From: Corynespora cassiicola
Taxonomy: Eukaryota; Ascomycota; Dothideomycetes; Pleosporales; Corynesporascaceae
Direction of reading: 5' to 3'
NCBI GenBank assembly: GCA_022059125.1
Contig: JAEUWY010000012.1
Coordinates: 186,001-250,000, forward strand
DNA: 64,000 bases
This document shows, piece after piece, positions 22,731 to 34,304 of this stretch. The position numbers were made by a program, and so were the translations under genes. Every line of letters begins with the position of its first letter. Within the stretch, counting starts at the first letter, position 1. The notes below the pieces were generated by a model, which made no database searches, was not told the DNA's origin, and saw only the letters and a list, made by a program, of their open reading frames with translations.

Positions 22731-25700
22731 ATGACGACCCCCAACATGCGCCTAGTTGACTGGCTCGACGATCTCTGTGCCCGCTTCATCATCAACCTGC
22801 CGCAGGAGGAGCTCAAGGAGGTCGAGCGCATCTGCTTCCAGATCGAGGAGGCACAATGGTTCTACGAAGACTTCATCCGCCCGCTCGACCCCAGCCTGCC
22901 CTCCATGAACCTGCGCCGCTTCTCGCAGCTCATGTTCCTGCACTGCCCAATCTTCTCCGCCTTCGCCGAGCAGCTGTCCGTCCATGCCTACGACAACTTC
23001 CTGGCCTACAAGTCGCGCGTGCCCGTGCGCGGCGCCATCATGCTCAACCAGGACATGACCCACGCCGTGCTGGTCAAGGGATGGAAGAAGGGCGCCAAGT
23101 GGAGCTTCCCCCGCGGCAAGATCAACAAGGACGAGCCCGACCTGGACTGCGCCGTGAGAGAGGTCTACGAGGAGACGGGCTACGACTTGAGAGAGGCCGG
23201 CCTGGTGGGGCCAGATGACCAGATGAAGAAGATCCCCGTCAACATGCGCGAGCAAAACATGCTGCTGTACGTCTTCCGGGGCGTGCCAATGGACACGCAC
23301 TTTGAACCGCGCACCCGCAAGGAGATTTCGGTATGCCACTTCCCCGGTGCTGGGCTTCAATCTGCATGCTAACTTGGCCCCCAGAAAATCGACTGGTACA
23401 GGCTCACCGACCTGCCCACCCTCAAGCGCAAGAACCAGGTCCAGCAAGGGACGGGCCAGGACATGATCAAGGAAAACAACTTCTACATGGTCGCCCCCTT
23501 CCTCGGCCCATTGAAGGGGTGGATAAAGCAGCAGCACAGGCTCGACAAGCAGAGGGCAAAGGCCGGCGCGAAGCTCCCTGCACAGGTCGCGACGGGCATC
23601 ACGGATACCGACGAGGTCGAGGCAGCTTTGGGCGACACCACCGCCGACGAGGGTCCAATTGCTGCCGCCCAGGCTCCCGATGAGAGCTTCCGTAGCCTTG
23701 TCGCTAAGCTCCAGCAGGCACACCGTGCGAGCGACGCTTTGCCAGAAGTCTCGGCCCAGCCTCAGACGGAACAGGTGCTGGACCCGGCGGCGGAGCTCAA
23801 GAGGCTGCTCAGCGTCGGACCGGCCATCCCCACACAAACCCCCCCAGTCGAGGCTCCCGAGGCCGCCCAGGGAGCGCCCGTAAATCCTCTTCTGGCAATG
23901 CTGCAGGCTAGCAGCAAGCCCTCCGTCCCGCCCGAGCCGCATCCAAGGACTCCCTTCGAACAGGTTATGTCTCCACCAGCGCAGCCTCAAAGTCCGCACG
24001 GCCAACATCATCCGCGCCAACCTCAACTGGAACACATGGCCCCTCCGCCTCCGTTTGGACTTCATCAACAACCCCATTTAGCTTTCCGGGGACCTCCCTA
24101 TCCGCACATGACACCACACAGCAACGGCCCGCCTATGCCAATCCCGCCCCAGTTCATGCCTCCTCCACCTCACTCTTCAAACCCCGTATTCTCTACACAT
24201 GCACCAAATGTTCAACAAGGATACAATCAACAGGCTCCAAGGCCGTACCACCGGACTGGAGACCCGCATTTCGACAATCCCCAGTTTCCTGGAGTCCATG
24301 CCCCTGCTATTCCTCCTGCCTCGAAACTGCCTGCACCGAAGCTCACAGCCCACGCGTTGGGTCTGCTGAATGCATTCAAGATGAATGAGAAGCCCGCAGC
24401 ATCCCCACCCCAGGCGCCATCGCAGCCACAGCTTAGCTCGCACACGACGCCAAAAACCCAGCAACTACCTGTACCTCATCAGACGAACGAACACATCGTC
24501 TCACCCCCGCGCGGCTTATCGAGTGTGCATGCGCATCCGCCAAGCCCTCCCTCTTTCCAATCCCCTCCGCCAAACGAGAACTTCGAACCCGTTCAGCCAA
24601 AGCCTAGGAGTGCACATCAGGACTCTTTGCTCAACTTGTTCCGCGCACCCTCTGTACCTGCAACAACGCCCCCTCCTCCCAGGATCGCGGAAGGGCCCGT
24701 CGAGCTTTCGGCTTATCCTGCTACTCCCGGCTACACATTTGCACAAACCGCCGCAAATCAGGCGGGACCTCCGATGCCTGACCTGCAGGCAAAGCAGGAT
24801 CTCTTGGATGCATTCGGCGCACTACCCAAGAAGCCAGGTTTGACATCAGCTACTGTCAAAGGACCAGTCAATGCTCCAGATTTCGAAACGATGAAGAAGA
24901 ACACGCATCATACCCTCAATGGTCATTCGCGCGGTCCCTCGCCCTCGGAAAAGAAGAGTGGCCATCAGAACATGTTCATTCCGCCTCAACTTCTGAGGCG
25001 CGAGAGTTCAAGAGACAGGCAGAGTCCGGTTGCCATGAGTCCAAAGACGGCTTCGAGCATGGCAACCCCACAGGCCAGCACGTTCCAGCCCCAGATTCTT
25101 CGACGACCTCAGCAAACAGCCTCTCCTGGGTCCATCACTGCACCTGGCAACGCTCACGCGCAAGCCCTCCTTGATGCGTTCAAGAAACCCGCGTCACCGG
25201 CTTCTGTCCCAGCCCAAGCTTCAGCTCAGGTTTTGCAGGCTCCAGCAGCCCACGGTGTTCAGACATCGTTCGATAAACGAGACACGGCGGCGCCAGACCA
25301 GAAGAATGCGCTGCTTTCTCTATTCAGCAAACCGGCCCAGACAGCGGCTTCGCCAAACTCAAAGGCGCCGTTACCAGCAAGTCCCGTACCGCCAGCCAGG
25401 AGTCCACAGCCTCCCACCCCGAAAACTCGCATGTCTGGTGTGATGAGCCCCGTCAGTCCGCTGCCAGACAAGGGAAGCCTCCAGGGCAGCCCGGCAGATC
25501 TGAACTCGCGGTCGCGCATTTCATCGATTGGGGAGACGATGCCTCCCAACATCATCATCCCACACACTATTCCTACGAGCTATCCTTCGACCGGATTGCC
25601 TTTGTCGGCAATTGGACAAAAGAACGGCCTGGGGTCTGGTGCAGAAGACGGGTATGCAAGTACCGGCTCGACGGGCCTGAACGAACTTGCGGCGGTGGAG

Positions 25701-25796
25701 AAGGGCAAAGGCAAAGCTCCGGCTGAAGGGAAAAGCCCGGTTGATAAGACGTTCTTGCTTGGGTTCCTGGAGGACGTGGCGAGGCGGGGACGTTGA
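22731..25796 (+). CDS. DCP2: mRNA-decapping enzyme subunit 2 (DCP2)
   Basis: Exons 22731-23330 and 23385-25796 give 1003 residues. The N-terminal regulatory domain (MRLVDWLDDLCARFIINLP, residues 1-95) binds DCP1. The Nudix domain follows (about 98-245), with the Nudix box at residues 129-151 (GK..., REVYEETG with the metal-binding glutamates). Box B (WYRLTDLPTLKRK) follows the splice. The remaining 750 residues are Pro/Gln/Ser-rich. They carry several repeated short hydrophobic motifs such as LLNAFK, LLNLFR, LLDAFG, LLDAFK and LLSLF, which resemble the helical leucine-rich motifs that bind EDC3 in other fungi. The enzyme removes the 5' cap in P-bodies. Such long fungal tails are usual. Confidence 0.95.
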
Positions 25797-26492
25797 ATGG
25801 GATCTACTAGAGGATCTTGGTGGCCTCATTTGTATGATGGATCTGTTCACGTCATGGGATTCTCGTGGTTTCTGCGTATACCTTTTCGTATTCCCATTCG
25901 ACTTGCCTTTTTATCCCTGTACATTTGTATTCTTAGCTTCTTTGGACACATGAGCTGGTAGGCTTAGCTCGGGGCTTTCGTGCCTCAAGGATTGGGCGGG
26001 ACGGACGCATGAAGGCATGGACCTGGTACATGGGCTACGTCATATAACCGCTAAGTACCAAGGAGGTGGAACAGTTTCCAATGATTGAAACCCCAGAAGA
26101 GAAAAAAAAACCAATCATCCAGGATGCCAATAACAGACATGCCGATTGCTCATTGATGCAGTGTCAACACTCGGACATTAGGGCGGCAACTTAGGGGCTG
26201 TCATAGGAGAGGGGGCAGGCAGGAAGTAGGAGACTATTAATTTTTGGCGTGCGATTGCGGAGGAGGCAAGAACATGTTGGTCAGAATATGCTCGGTAGAT
26301 TCGATCTGGACGCTGGACGAGTTTCGGACAGGTTTTAACACCACAGTCACTGGGCAGGCGCAAGGCAAGGTGGCTTTCAAGATTGCGGCAGAACCGTCTG
26401 CGGACATGTTTCGCTCTGTTGAAACCTGTCTAGCTCCATTGTTGAAAAGAACTCCAAGCACTAGATTTTTTTTTCCTTTTATATGGTATAGA
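25797..26492. other. Intergenic, convergent 3' ends
   Basis: About 695 bp between the DCP2 stop and the GcvH stop. It contains T-rich and A-rich runs near 25900, 26100 and 26466. It probably represents both 3' untranslated regions. Confidence 0.45.
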
Positions 26493-27067
26493 TCATGCCT
26501 CCTCGGTAAAAGCCGTGTACTCCTCCTTGGTCATCAGGGTGCCCTCGGGCTCGCCGTCGAGCTGGATCTTTGCAATCCAGCCCTCGCCCTCGGGGTCCTT
26601 GTTGATATTGGAGGGCTTGTTCTCCAGGTCGGTGTTCACCTCGGTGACGACGCCGTTGATGGGGGTGAGGATATCAGAGGCCGACTTGACCGACTCGACG
26701 GCGCCAATGGCATCGCCGGCGCTGACTTCCATCTCGACCTGGGGCAGCTCGATGTAGACGACGTCGCCGAGGGCCTTGGCGGCGTAGTCGGAGATGCCCA
26801 GGGTGGCCGTCTTGCCGTCGGGGGAGACGTCGATCCACTCGTGGTCCTCGGTGAACTTCTTCTCGCGCACTGTCGGGGCGCAATCAGCGGCGGTCGAGGG
26901 CACAGTCAACGGGGGGAGCAATTCTGACCTGGGGCAGATACCGCGAATAGCCGGTGCTGGGGAGCGTGCTGCCAGCGCTGGCACGTCGCAGCAGCGAAGG
27001 CAGGCCTGCGCGAGGCAGACGAGGTCAATTGGCGGGCAGCGCGGGCGACGGCAAGGCGGGCGGCCAT
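26493..27067 (-). CDS. gcvH: Glycine cleavage system H protein, mitochondrial
   Basis: Exons 26929-27067 and 26493-26869 give 171 residues. The first 45 residues are Ala/Arg-rich (MAARLAVARAARQL), a mitochondrial presequence. The mature protein begins near REKKFTEDHEW. The lipoyl site is Lys108 within GAVESVKSASDILTPINGVV, as in all H proteins. It carries the aminomethyl intermediate between the P, T and L proteins in glycine breakdown. The donor at 26928 (CCAG|GTCAG) was preferred because the nearer GTATCT donor breaks frame. The start was set at MAARL, since the upstream extension is low-complexity. It is divergent from the mitochondrial ribosomal protein gene with a spacer of 230 bp. Confidence 0.95.
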
Positions 27068-27297
27068 GGTGACGGGGGCAATTGGGGGTTCTGGGGGGGG
27101 TGGGAGGAGGAAGAGGAGAAAGAGGCGCCGTCGCAAGGTGACCTCAGATATCAGACGTGGGGACGGCGCCAAGCGCCAAGACGTCGGACGTGCCTGGGAA
27201 CTTTTTCCCAGTCTGCTCCCCCCGACGCCGACGCCGACGACGACGAAGACGAAGACGAAGACGGCGACGACACTCGGATCACCACGCCGCCGCCGCC
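27068..27297. promoter_or_regulatory. Compact bidirectional promoter, GcvH / bS6m
   Basis: Only 230 bp separate the starts of two nuclear genes for mitochondrial proteins. The plus-strand side contains a run of GAC/GAA triplets (about 27222-27270) that probably lies in the bS6m leader. No TATA box is evident. Confidence 0.6.
27222..27270. repeat. GAC/GAA trinucleotide tract
   Basis: Imperfect triplet run (CGACGCCGACGACGACGAAG and onwards) directly upstream of the bS6m start. It would be a purine-rich leader on the plus strand. Confidence 0.85.
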
Positions 27298-27702
27298 ATG
27301 CTGTACGAGATGATTGGAGTGGTGCGCCCCGGCCGCCTCTCCGAAGTCAAAGAGTACAGCTGCCTGCCTGCCGCCCGCCCGCCCGCCGACCTCCCGCTGA
27401 CCTCTCGCAGAATCGCCAAAACCGCCGGCAAAATCGTGCTCGAAAAGAACGGCGTCGTCCGCGGCGTCACCAACTGGGGCACCTTTCTGCTGCCCAAGCC
27501 CGCGAAGAAGCTGCAGTCGACGCACAACGTCGGCCACCACTTCATCATGCGCTTCGACGCCAGCGCCCGCGCCCAGCACACGCTGCGCAAGACCATGTCG
27601 CTCGACCCGCGCCTGATCCGCTACTCCATCGTCAAGATGGGCACCAAGTTCGACGACATCAAGGACGTGCCCGGCCAGGCCAACTTTCGCTCGGGCGACT
27701 AG
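27298..27702 (+). CDS. MRP17: Mitochondrial ribosomal protein bS6m (MRP17)
   Basis: Exons 27298-27353 and 27411-27702 give 115 residues. The beginning MLYEMIGVVRPG is the start of the S6 ferredoxin-like fold. The splice joins SEVKE to IAKTAGKIVLEKNGVVRGVTNWG, the standard S6 continuation. The end (RYSIVKMGTKFDDIKDV) fits fungal mitochondrial S6. The protein belongs to the small subunit of the mitoribosome. It has no separate long presequence, as is common for this family. Retention of the 57-nt intron would be in frame and stopless, giving a Pro/Ala/Cys insertion. Confidence 0.92.
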   Translation: MLYEMIGVVRPGRLSEVKEYSCLPAARPPADLPLTSRRIAKTAGKIVLEKNGVVRGVTNWGTFLLPKPAKKLQSTHNVGHHFIMRFDASARAQHTLRKTMSLDPRLIRYSIVKMGTKFDDIKDVPGQANFRSGD

Positions 27703-28789
27703 ACGGTCCGCCTGCCTGTATTATGCAGTGTATACTAGCAAGAGAAGCATGGGAAGGCGTTTAGGTACAAATCAGATATCCCGCCGGTTCTCAACCTTGG
27801 AGCAACCGGCCATGCCACTTTGCCTCGTTCGTCGTCGTGTTTCCCATGTCGTCCCCTCCACGCCTCCCGGACGGGCACGTCGCAGAGCGTTTGGAATCCA
27901 GTCTTGTTGTTCTCTCGGTGTCGTCCCACAGCAGACATGGAATTGATCTGGATGGAGCCATCTCTTCTGCCCATGCGCGCCAGCTATCCCAGGGCAGGAC
28001 GTTTTTGTTGGCATCTACGGTCGCGAGCTTTGTTCAGTTCTCGTGTAGCTACACGTTTTCGCCTTCTTGGCTTAATTCAGCAGTAGAATGCTCGCGCCGA
28101 TCTGGCTCAGGGTCGGATTGCCTATTCTGGAACGGCGCACCCGACCCTTTCGACTCCCTCCTGCCATTGCCGTCCTCGCCCGCACGGCATAATTAGTATG
28201 CGACTCTCTGCTCCATGTCGGCCGCTTCGTTGTGCCCGCTCTTACAACAAGTCTGCCGTCACCATCAGCACCGCATTTGTTCCCCGCTCCGAGGAGCGCC
28301 ACACGTGTCGAGCATGGCCATCGCCTCGCCTGTCAACACCATCTTTTGGAAGATCAAATCCACCCTTCCTCATGAAGACATTCATAGCTCCAGTCAAGCT
28401 CCCCTTTCGAACCATCTCAATGATCAATGACCCACCTCATCCAAGCCGGATAAGCAAACGTACTAGAGGCTGCCTCTGTACATTTTCTCATGCCATCAAA
28501 AACATGTAGCCAACCATGATACAAGTTTTCTTACCCGACGCCACCACCGACCTTCGTCATAGCATTGTTCTGTTTCATCCCTCCCACGAAATTTAGGTGA
28601 GATCCAATTTGGCCGTAGTCAAATTAGCACAGACCATGTAAAGCAGGCTGTGGTGGGGTGGGATGCGACTCGGTCCCAGAGAAATACATCCATTAGATGC
28701 TTTTTCCATCTGCTACTCGGAAACCATCATCGATTAAATTCTTGAACTCAGCATTAAACGCTATTACGCAAACTCCATCACACCTTCAT
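27703..28789. other. Intergenic, nothing supported
   Basis: About 1.1 kb between the bS6m stop and the MARVEL-like gene stop. Several small frames occur but none has conserved features. A non-coding RNA cannot be excluded from sequence alone. Confidence 0.4.
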
Positions 28790-29551
28790 CTATAGTCTTC
28801 GAGTCTCAACCTCTTCATATCCTGGCAGCGCCTCTTCTCGCTCCGGGGAAATTCTCACTGTTCCCATCTCCATCTCATTGACATGTTCCATCATCTTGGC
28901 CTTGCCCTTCCTCTGTCTCCGCCTTTCTAACTTGCCCCTGATCGCAGCCCTCATCCCTGTGCAGCACATAAAGGAAGAGAATACTGCACTGCCTGACCAA
29001 AGCAGCGCGTTGACGAGGTCCACCCATACAGCACCTTTCATCCGGCCAACATCCGCGCCCACGTATTGCGCCTCGATGGACTTGCCATAGTATGTCGAGT
29101 AGAAGACACCAAAGAGCGCGAACCACAACACGGCGAGGAGCCACTCCAGCATCCACGTGAATTGGTAGGAGCGGATTGTCAGACTGTCCGCAATCAACAC
29201 GATCAACGTCAGCCCCATGGTGACCTGGGCATATATGAAGTTCGTCTTGCGTTCTATTCGGCTACTCGAGAGCTCGGCGGCGTAGCATATCCCCGATGTT
29301 AGCGCGAAGACGAATTGTAGCACTCGAATGGAGAGGCGGAACAGCGAAACGTGTGGGTTGTCAAGCTTGCTGTTTATCGAGGCGCGGAATGTTTTTGGTG
29401 TGATGATGTGCCGCTGTGAGGAGGCGTGGACGGATTGTGCGATTTGCGCGTGCGACGGTATCGGCTGTTGGATGGTAGTGGGTGCCGCTGATGAGGAAGA
29501 TGCTGCAGGCTCGTGGTTGGCTTCAACGTCTAACCGGATAGGCTTTCCCAT
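28790..29551 (-). CDS. MARVEL-like tetraspan membrane protein
   Basis: Single exon, 253 residues. A Ser/Ala/Pro-rich N-terminus of about 65 residues precedes four hydrophobic segments: LSIRVLQFVFALTSGICYA, FIYAQVTMGLTLIVLIADSL, FTWMLEWLLAVLWFALFGVFY and VWVDLVNALLWSGSAVFSSF. The spacing matches fungal MARVEL-domain proteins. The tail is basic then acidic (RRRQRKGKAK, EREEALPGYEEVE). PGYE is an odd short motif near the end that could be recognised by ubiquitin ligases (PxY-like). A membrane-organising role is typical of the family. The specific function is unknown. Confidence 0.8.
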   Translation of the reverse strand: MGKPIRLDVEANHEPAASSSSAAPTTIQQPIPSHAQIAQSVHASSQRHIITPKTFRASINSKLDNPHVSLFRLSIRVLQFVFALTSGICYAAELSSSRIERKTNFIYAQVTMGLTLIVLIADSLTIRSYQFTWMLEWLLAVLWFALFGVFYSTYYGKSIEAQYVGADVGRMKGAVWVDLVNALLWSGSAVFSSFMCCTGMRAAIRGKLERRRQRKGKAKMMEHVNEMEMGTVRISPEREEALPGYEEVETRRL

Positions 29552-30388
29552 TGCTATAGTACAGAGACTTTGAGTGACTTAAAAGTCTGCCTGGATCAAA
29601 GAAGGTAGGCAGTGTAAGATGTCCAGGTGTAAGAGGCACTGTCGCCAGAAGACCTTGATATCTCCGTAGAGGTTGGAAGTGGAAGAAAAAAGACGGGTGG
29701 AAACCAATTAAAGAAGTATGCTCTCAAAGTAACATCTATTTATAATAGATTCTAGCAAGATGACGTTCATTTATGCGCCTATTCCACTGGTCTAGCACAG
29801 CCCAAGGCCATATGGGTGCATTTTGCAGCCTCTCAAGCATCCCGATTCGGACCGACCACTGCGATTCTCGTATCGCGTACGAACACGCTCAGAATACGCA
29901 CCAAGACCACCCCAAATGGGCCGCTTAAAACGTTGGACCTAGTTCACTTTCCTCAAGTAGGCAAAGTATAATGCCTACCTCCGAGTTGTGCCAAAAGGTA
30001 GGGAGGGATTGGTTACCTTTGAGCCTTGGGAGTTCCTTTTATTAGGTCCGACGATGCGCCGGCCACCAGGGCTGTTTGGAATGTCTGTCACGTGACCTTG
30101 GTCGCTGGACCCAAGAATCGAAACGTCAATCTAGCCCCAATGCATACTTGCTTGGGATCTTTGACGATTCCGGAAATGCTTGCGAAGTGCTGAACCCGGC
30201 ATGCAAAAAGGAGTGGTTCAGGCACGTTGTTTCGCGGGGCGATGGCAGTCCCGGAACCTTTTAAACTTTGGAACACACTTGACCCTCTCTTTCCAATACG
30301 AACCCCCTCGTACTGATACGTGGTCCTTTTGCCAAGGTTGTGCGCAAAACAACGACAAATTGACCATATCATCTCCTGGGCGCTCGCC
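29552..30388. promoter_or_regulatory. Divergent region, MARVEL-like gene / Zn2Cys6 gene
   Basis: About 840 bp between two divergent starts, with a probable TATA box on the MARVEL side. Small frames near 30076-30264 are not supported as genes. Confidence 0.4.
29738..29745 (-). promoter_or_regulatory. TATA box, MARVEL-like gene
   Basis: TATAAATA on the minus strand, about 190 bp upstream of the start codon at 29551. The distance allows for a leader of ordinary length. Confidence 0.45.
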
Positions 30389-31676
30389 ATGTGGGAGGAC
30401 ACGCCGCCTTCGATAAGCACTACAAGGGAAAGTAGCAGGGAAAGGTCGCAGCCCTCTGACAGTCTCCTCTCCCTCCCGCCCACCGAGGAATGGCGCGATA
30501 GCGATTTCGCACCTGAAAGTCGCAGCAAGTCAAAGGCAATCACAAGACGATCGCACAGAAAGAGTAGGTCGGGCTGTCAGAACTGTAAACAGAGGCGGAT
30601 CAAAGTAGGACTCATCTCTCTAGCCGACATCACATGACGGTTGACTGACGGTGCATGCATAGTGTGACGAAAGGAAGCCAGAGTGTGCCAATTGCACGAA
30701 GCGACAGGTCAGATGTGACTATGCAGCATCCCTGGGTGCCAGCTCCTCCCCGTCAACATGTTGTAATCAAAATCCTCACGACTTCTGTGTCTCTGAAATT
30801 GAGCTTACCCACCATTGGAGCACATCGACATGTTACTCAATGTCTATGTGGCCTACCGGGGCAATCGAGTGGAGAGATAAGATGGTAAGCCTCGGGCTTC
30901 ATCACAACCATCTTTTGCACCTCATGTTTGCTTTCACGGCACTGCATCTGGCCTCCTGTCGGCCTACACGCTTTGAAGAGTACGTGGCAAAGGCGGACCG
31001 TCACTACTCACTTGCACTTCCATCTGTTACAACGGAGTTGGCATCCATGAGCCCGGATAATTGTAATGCTGTCTTCACCTCGGTCCAACTAGTCTGCTTT
31101 CTCGGGTTTGCGAGGGGTCCACAGCCAGGCGAATACCTGGCCTTTGGCCACGGCCGCTCGGAATGGCTCATCATGTTCAGAGGAATCAAAACGACGCTTC
31201 AAACGATTCCCCAGTCGCACTTTACCGAACGTAAACTACCCCATGAAAAGGCCAGGCATCGCCCTCTTCCGCGGGAAACAGAGCCCCCAGACTATGTGGC
31301 ACAGCTCGAAGATCTGCACAGCTATGTGGAATTCATTGCGGAAACAGAAGGCCAACGAGATGGCAACACAAATTCGGTGAACATCTTGAAAGAAATGTTT
31401 CATAATCGGTATACCCCCAAGGATTCGGAGTATCACGTTGCGTTCGGTTGGCTGTATCGCATGGATGAAGGTTTCTTGCAGCGGCTCCAAAACTATGAGC
31501 CCGGCCCACTCATCATTTATGGGCACTTCACTGTACTCATGTACGACATGGAAAAGTTTTGGTACATGAAGGGCTGGACGCATCATATCATGTCCGGGAT
31601 TTATGCTGTTTTGCCCAACGATTACAGGCCATGGCTCGATTGGCCAATGAGGCAGGTCTCTTGGATACCTCCTTAA
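30389..31676 (+). CDS. Zn(II)2Cys6 transcription factor
   Basis: Exons 30389-30604 and 30663-31676 give 409 residues. The zinc cluster is created by the splice: GCQNCKQRRIK joins CDERKPECANCTKRQVRC, giving the six cysteines with C-x2-C-x6-C-x5-C-x2-C-x6-C spacing (about residues 64-92). A Ser/Arg-rich N-terminus precedes it. The rest resembles the regulatory domain of UPC2-like fungal regulators, with LHHNHLLHLMFAFTALHLA and a DWPMRQVSW ending. It should bind CGG-type sites in the nucleus. The nearest metabolic target is the GHL6-like gene, whose 3' end lies 300 bp downstream, but no regulatory link is shown. An in-frame ATG at 30320 would add 23 residues. Confidence 0.9.
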
Positions 31677-31973
31677 GGCTCCAGTGGCATATTACAGGCA
31701 TATCCGACCCGCTATGAAAAAAATATCCATGAGGAACAGCGGACTCCTATCAAACCATCAGACGAACATGTTGTATGACGGAATAAGGCAGCTGTGACAA
31801 GGAGCGGCAAGAAGCAAGGTGAGGAAAAGCTCTAGAGTTATTCATTTTGAGATCATCATCAAGGGCTCGTCTTTGCTCTGCTATGTCCTGATTCTGAATA
31901 CATTGGCCGTTTTAATATTTGAAAGTTCTCTTATATCAGACTGGGCTTAGAAATCGTGGGATTGGTTTCCATC

Positions 31974-34304
31974 CTAAGCTTGTTCAACCCAATTAATCAC
32001 GATAACCTCGAATAAATCCAATCCTGGCAAGATGATTGACCCGTTCAAAACTTCGAGCTCTCGCTCACTGAGCAGCGCATAGGCCGTGACGTTTTTCTCC
32101 ATCACCTCGATGGATCCAGCGGGGATTGGAAGGTGGTTGCCAAAGTTTTGGTAACGAGCACCTGACATGTTGATCAGGTGTACAACAATAAGACTGGTTC
32201 CCTTGGACATGATCGTTGCTTCGACTTGAGACGAAATCGTCACATTTAGTTTTTCATTTGTCCGAGGCTCCTTGTCGAGTATCAACTTAAAAAAATCGCG
32301 AAACGTCGTCAGTCCCAGCTCTCTATAAGCACGGCCGATGTTAAATGGTATGGAGGCAGCCATTCCATCCTTGTACGTTCCTATTCCAACGCCCCGCTCT
32401 TGAGATACCGTATGGCCGTATGCATACTCCGGTGGGGCAAACGGTGCCCGAGGAAGTACATTGTACAGGCCGCAGGATCCTTCTTTCCATGTGAAGATAT
32501 GGTATGCTCCATAAATCGGAATCATCGGCCCATGATATGAATACACATCTGAACTTTGCTGAGTTGGCGCCATGTACGAGGACCAAAGGAGTTCGCGTTT
32601 TCTGACAACCTCGAGTACATCCTGAGAAGGCAGAGACTTCAGCTGGATTTCCCTATCATCTTTAATGCCACTGTTGCCAGTCGTGACAAGATATCCCCCT
32701 GACGCAACCCAATCATCTAGAATCTGCGCTTCTTTTTTGGTGAGATCTCCAATATTGGGCACAATCATGGTTTTGTATCGTTGCAGTACACCGTTGGTAG
32801 CCATATCGACAAGCCGTGTGTGCCCAATGACATCAAAAAATATGTGGAGCTCTTGAAGTGTCGAATATATTCCCCGGAATTCCGAAATAGCCTCGTCGAA
32901 TTGTGTAGTGTTTGTGATTCTTGACGACGCCGGAAGTATAACGCCTGTTTTTGCGGCAGGCTGCAACCCGTTATACACATCCTGCCACTTTTTATGGAAA
33001 CGAGTTATCTGGCCAGCAATATCCAGATTATGGTATGGTATCCTGCCTGGGTATCCCATAATATAAGTCGAGGGATTTGCGCCTCTTGAGATGGCTTGTA
33101 GGAGATATTGAGCAAAGTGCGCAGGTTCTTCCCCTCCCATCCGATACGGCATATCGATAAAAGATACTGAATTTACCAAAATCGGCACTTCTGGACGATA
33201 GCTCTTGAGGTCGCTTACTGTTTGCTGCTTTGCGTTAACAATTGACAAATCCATTATGTATGTCCTTACAGTTGTCAAATGAGGCCAAAAATCCCGATCA
33301 ACAGCGTTGTTAGCTTCATGGAATCTATAAGAATATCAGCTAAAATTTGACTAAAAGATCCAAAACGATGTTCACTTTGATTCGCAATAAACGTGACACA
33401 TCCAGTAGCATTCTTCTTCGCCGAAAATCTGTTGAGCACTACTCACCGAATATCTGCACTGTCACCCAAAATAAGACCAGCGTTAGGCAACCTTTCGTGA
33501 ATGAATTCGGTCACACGAGCGGTCCAGTCTTCTACAATACCGTTACTGAAAGCTCTCCACTCGCTGTATTGTGGGTCTTTGGGTCCATCAGGTAACTCCT
33601 TGTTCGATGTGAAGTTGCGCCACCTTGATTGGCAACTTTCACAGTGACATACGCCATGATAAATCTGTGCACAGATGAGTTGATTTCTGGACAGTGTCTT
33701 GACCGTGTATTGTCTTCGTTTTATTGAATCCTCTCACCTTGAAATAATCATTCTCATTGAATCCTGCCCAATTGACAAAAAATCCGTCAAAGTCATATCG
33801 ACTAGTTGCTTCCTCTAGTATCTCGAAAATCCTTTCTTGGTAGTATTCTGCGCTTGGACAGACAGAAACAAGCCCATTTGTATGCGTTTGTCTTTCTCCA
33901 GTGGGTGAAACGAACAACCACTCAGGATGTTCATCTGCCACCTCGGCTTGAACTTTCGAAAAGTCCATGCGTGCTAAAAGTTTAATACCTCTAGATTTGG
34001 CAGCTTGTAACGCATCTCTTACAAGATCGCCACTTTCTCGAGTCCTCAGATAAGGGTTTCGAGTATGGAATTCTAGGTCAGTTTCATAATTTGCCAGTAT
34101 ACCACCGACTCCAATAAGCCAAGCACTGGCACCGAACTCAAGTAGCCAATCAGCAGTTGCATTGACATCCATATCTGCATCAATCTCACGCAAGTTTGTT
34201 TGAAACATCCCAAAGGGCTTCTCCCACCATGGCCGGGCTTGCTCTTGAGAGGGTGAGCATCCGGAAACTAATATCAAGATAGCAAATAATCGGGATGAAA
34301 ACAT
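31974..34304 (-). CDS. Secreted GHL6-like putative glycoside hydrolase
   Basis: Exons 33738-34304, 33447-33664 and 31974-33324 give 711 residues. The N-terminal signal (MFSSRLFAILILVSGCSPS) ends in an LVSGC pattern like a bacterial lipobox. The catalytic barrel resembles 'hypothetical glycosyl hydrolase 6' proteins: MFQTNLREIDADMDV, SRGIKLLARMDFSKV, HPEWLFVSPTG, and DGFFVNWAGFNENDY. The first splice gives IYHGVCHCESC with paired cysteines, also typical of bacterial members. A central beta-galactosidase-trimerisation-like domain follows (YKTMIVPNIGDL, WVASGGYLVTTGNSG), then a beta-sandwich tail. Presumed role: extracellular glycan hydrolysis. The family is mainly bacterial, and the gene looks less GC-rich than its neighbours. 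Confidence 0.82.

Noticed and set aside
22752..24077. Long minus-strand frame of 441 codons
   Set aside because: It is antisense to DCP2. The DCP2 strand has clear Nudix motifs, while this frame has none and is a by-product of GC-rich codons.
26244..26927. Plus-strand frame of 227 codons
   Set aside because: It runs antisense to GcvH exon 2. Its Val/Gly/Asp-rich repeats are the mirror of the H-protein codons.
31974..34304. Alpha-L-fucosidase or classical beta-galactosidase
   Set aside because: Some layout is similar (barrel plus trimerisation-like domain), but the conserved strings match GHL6-type proteins better.
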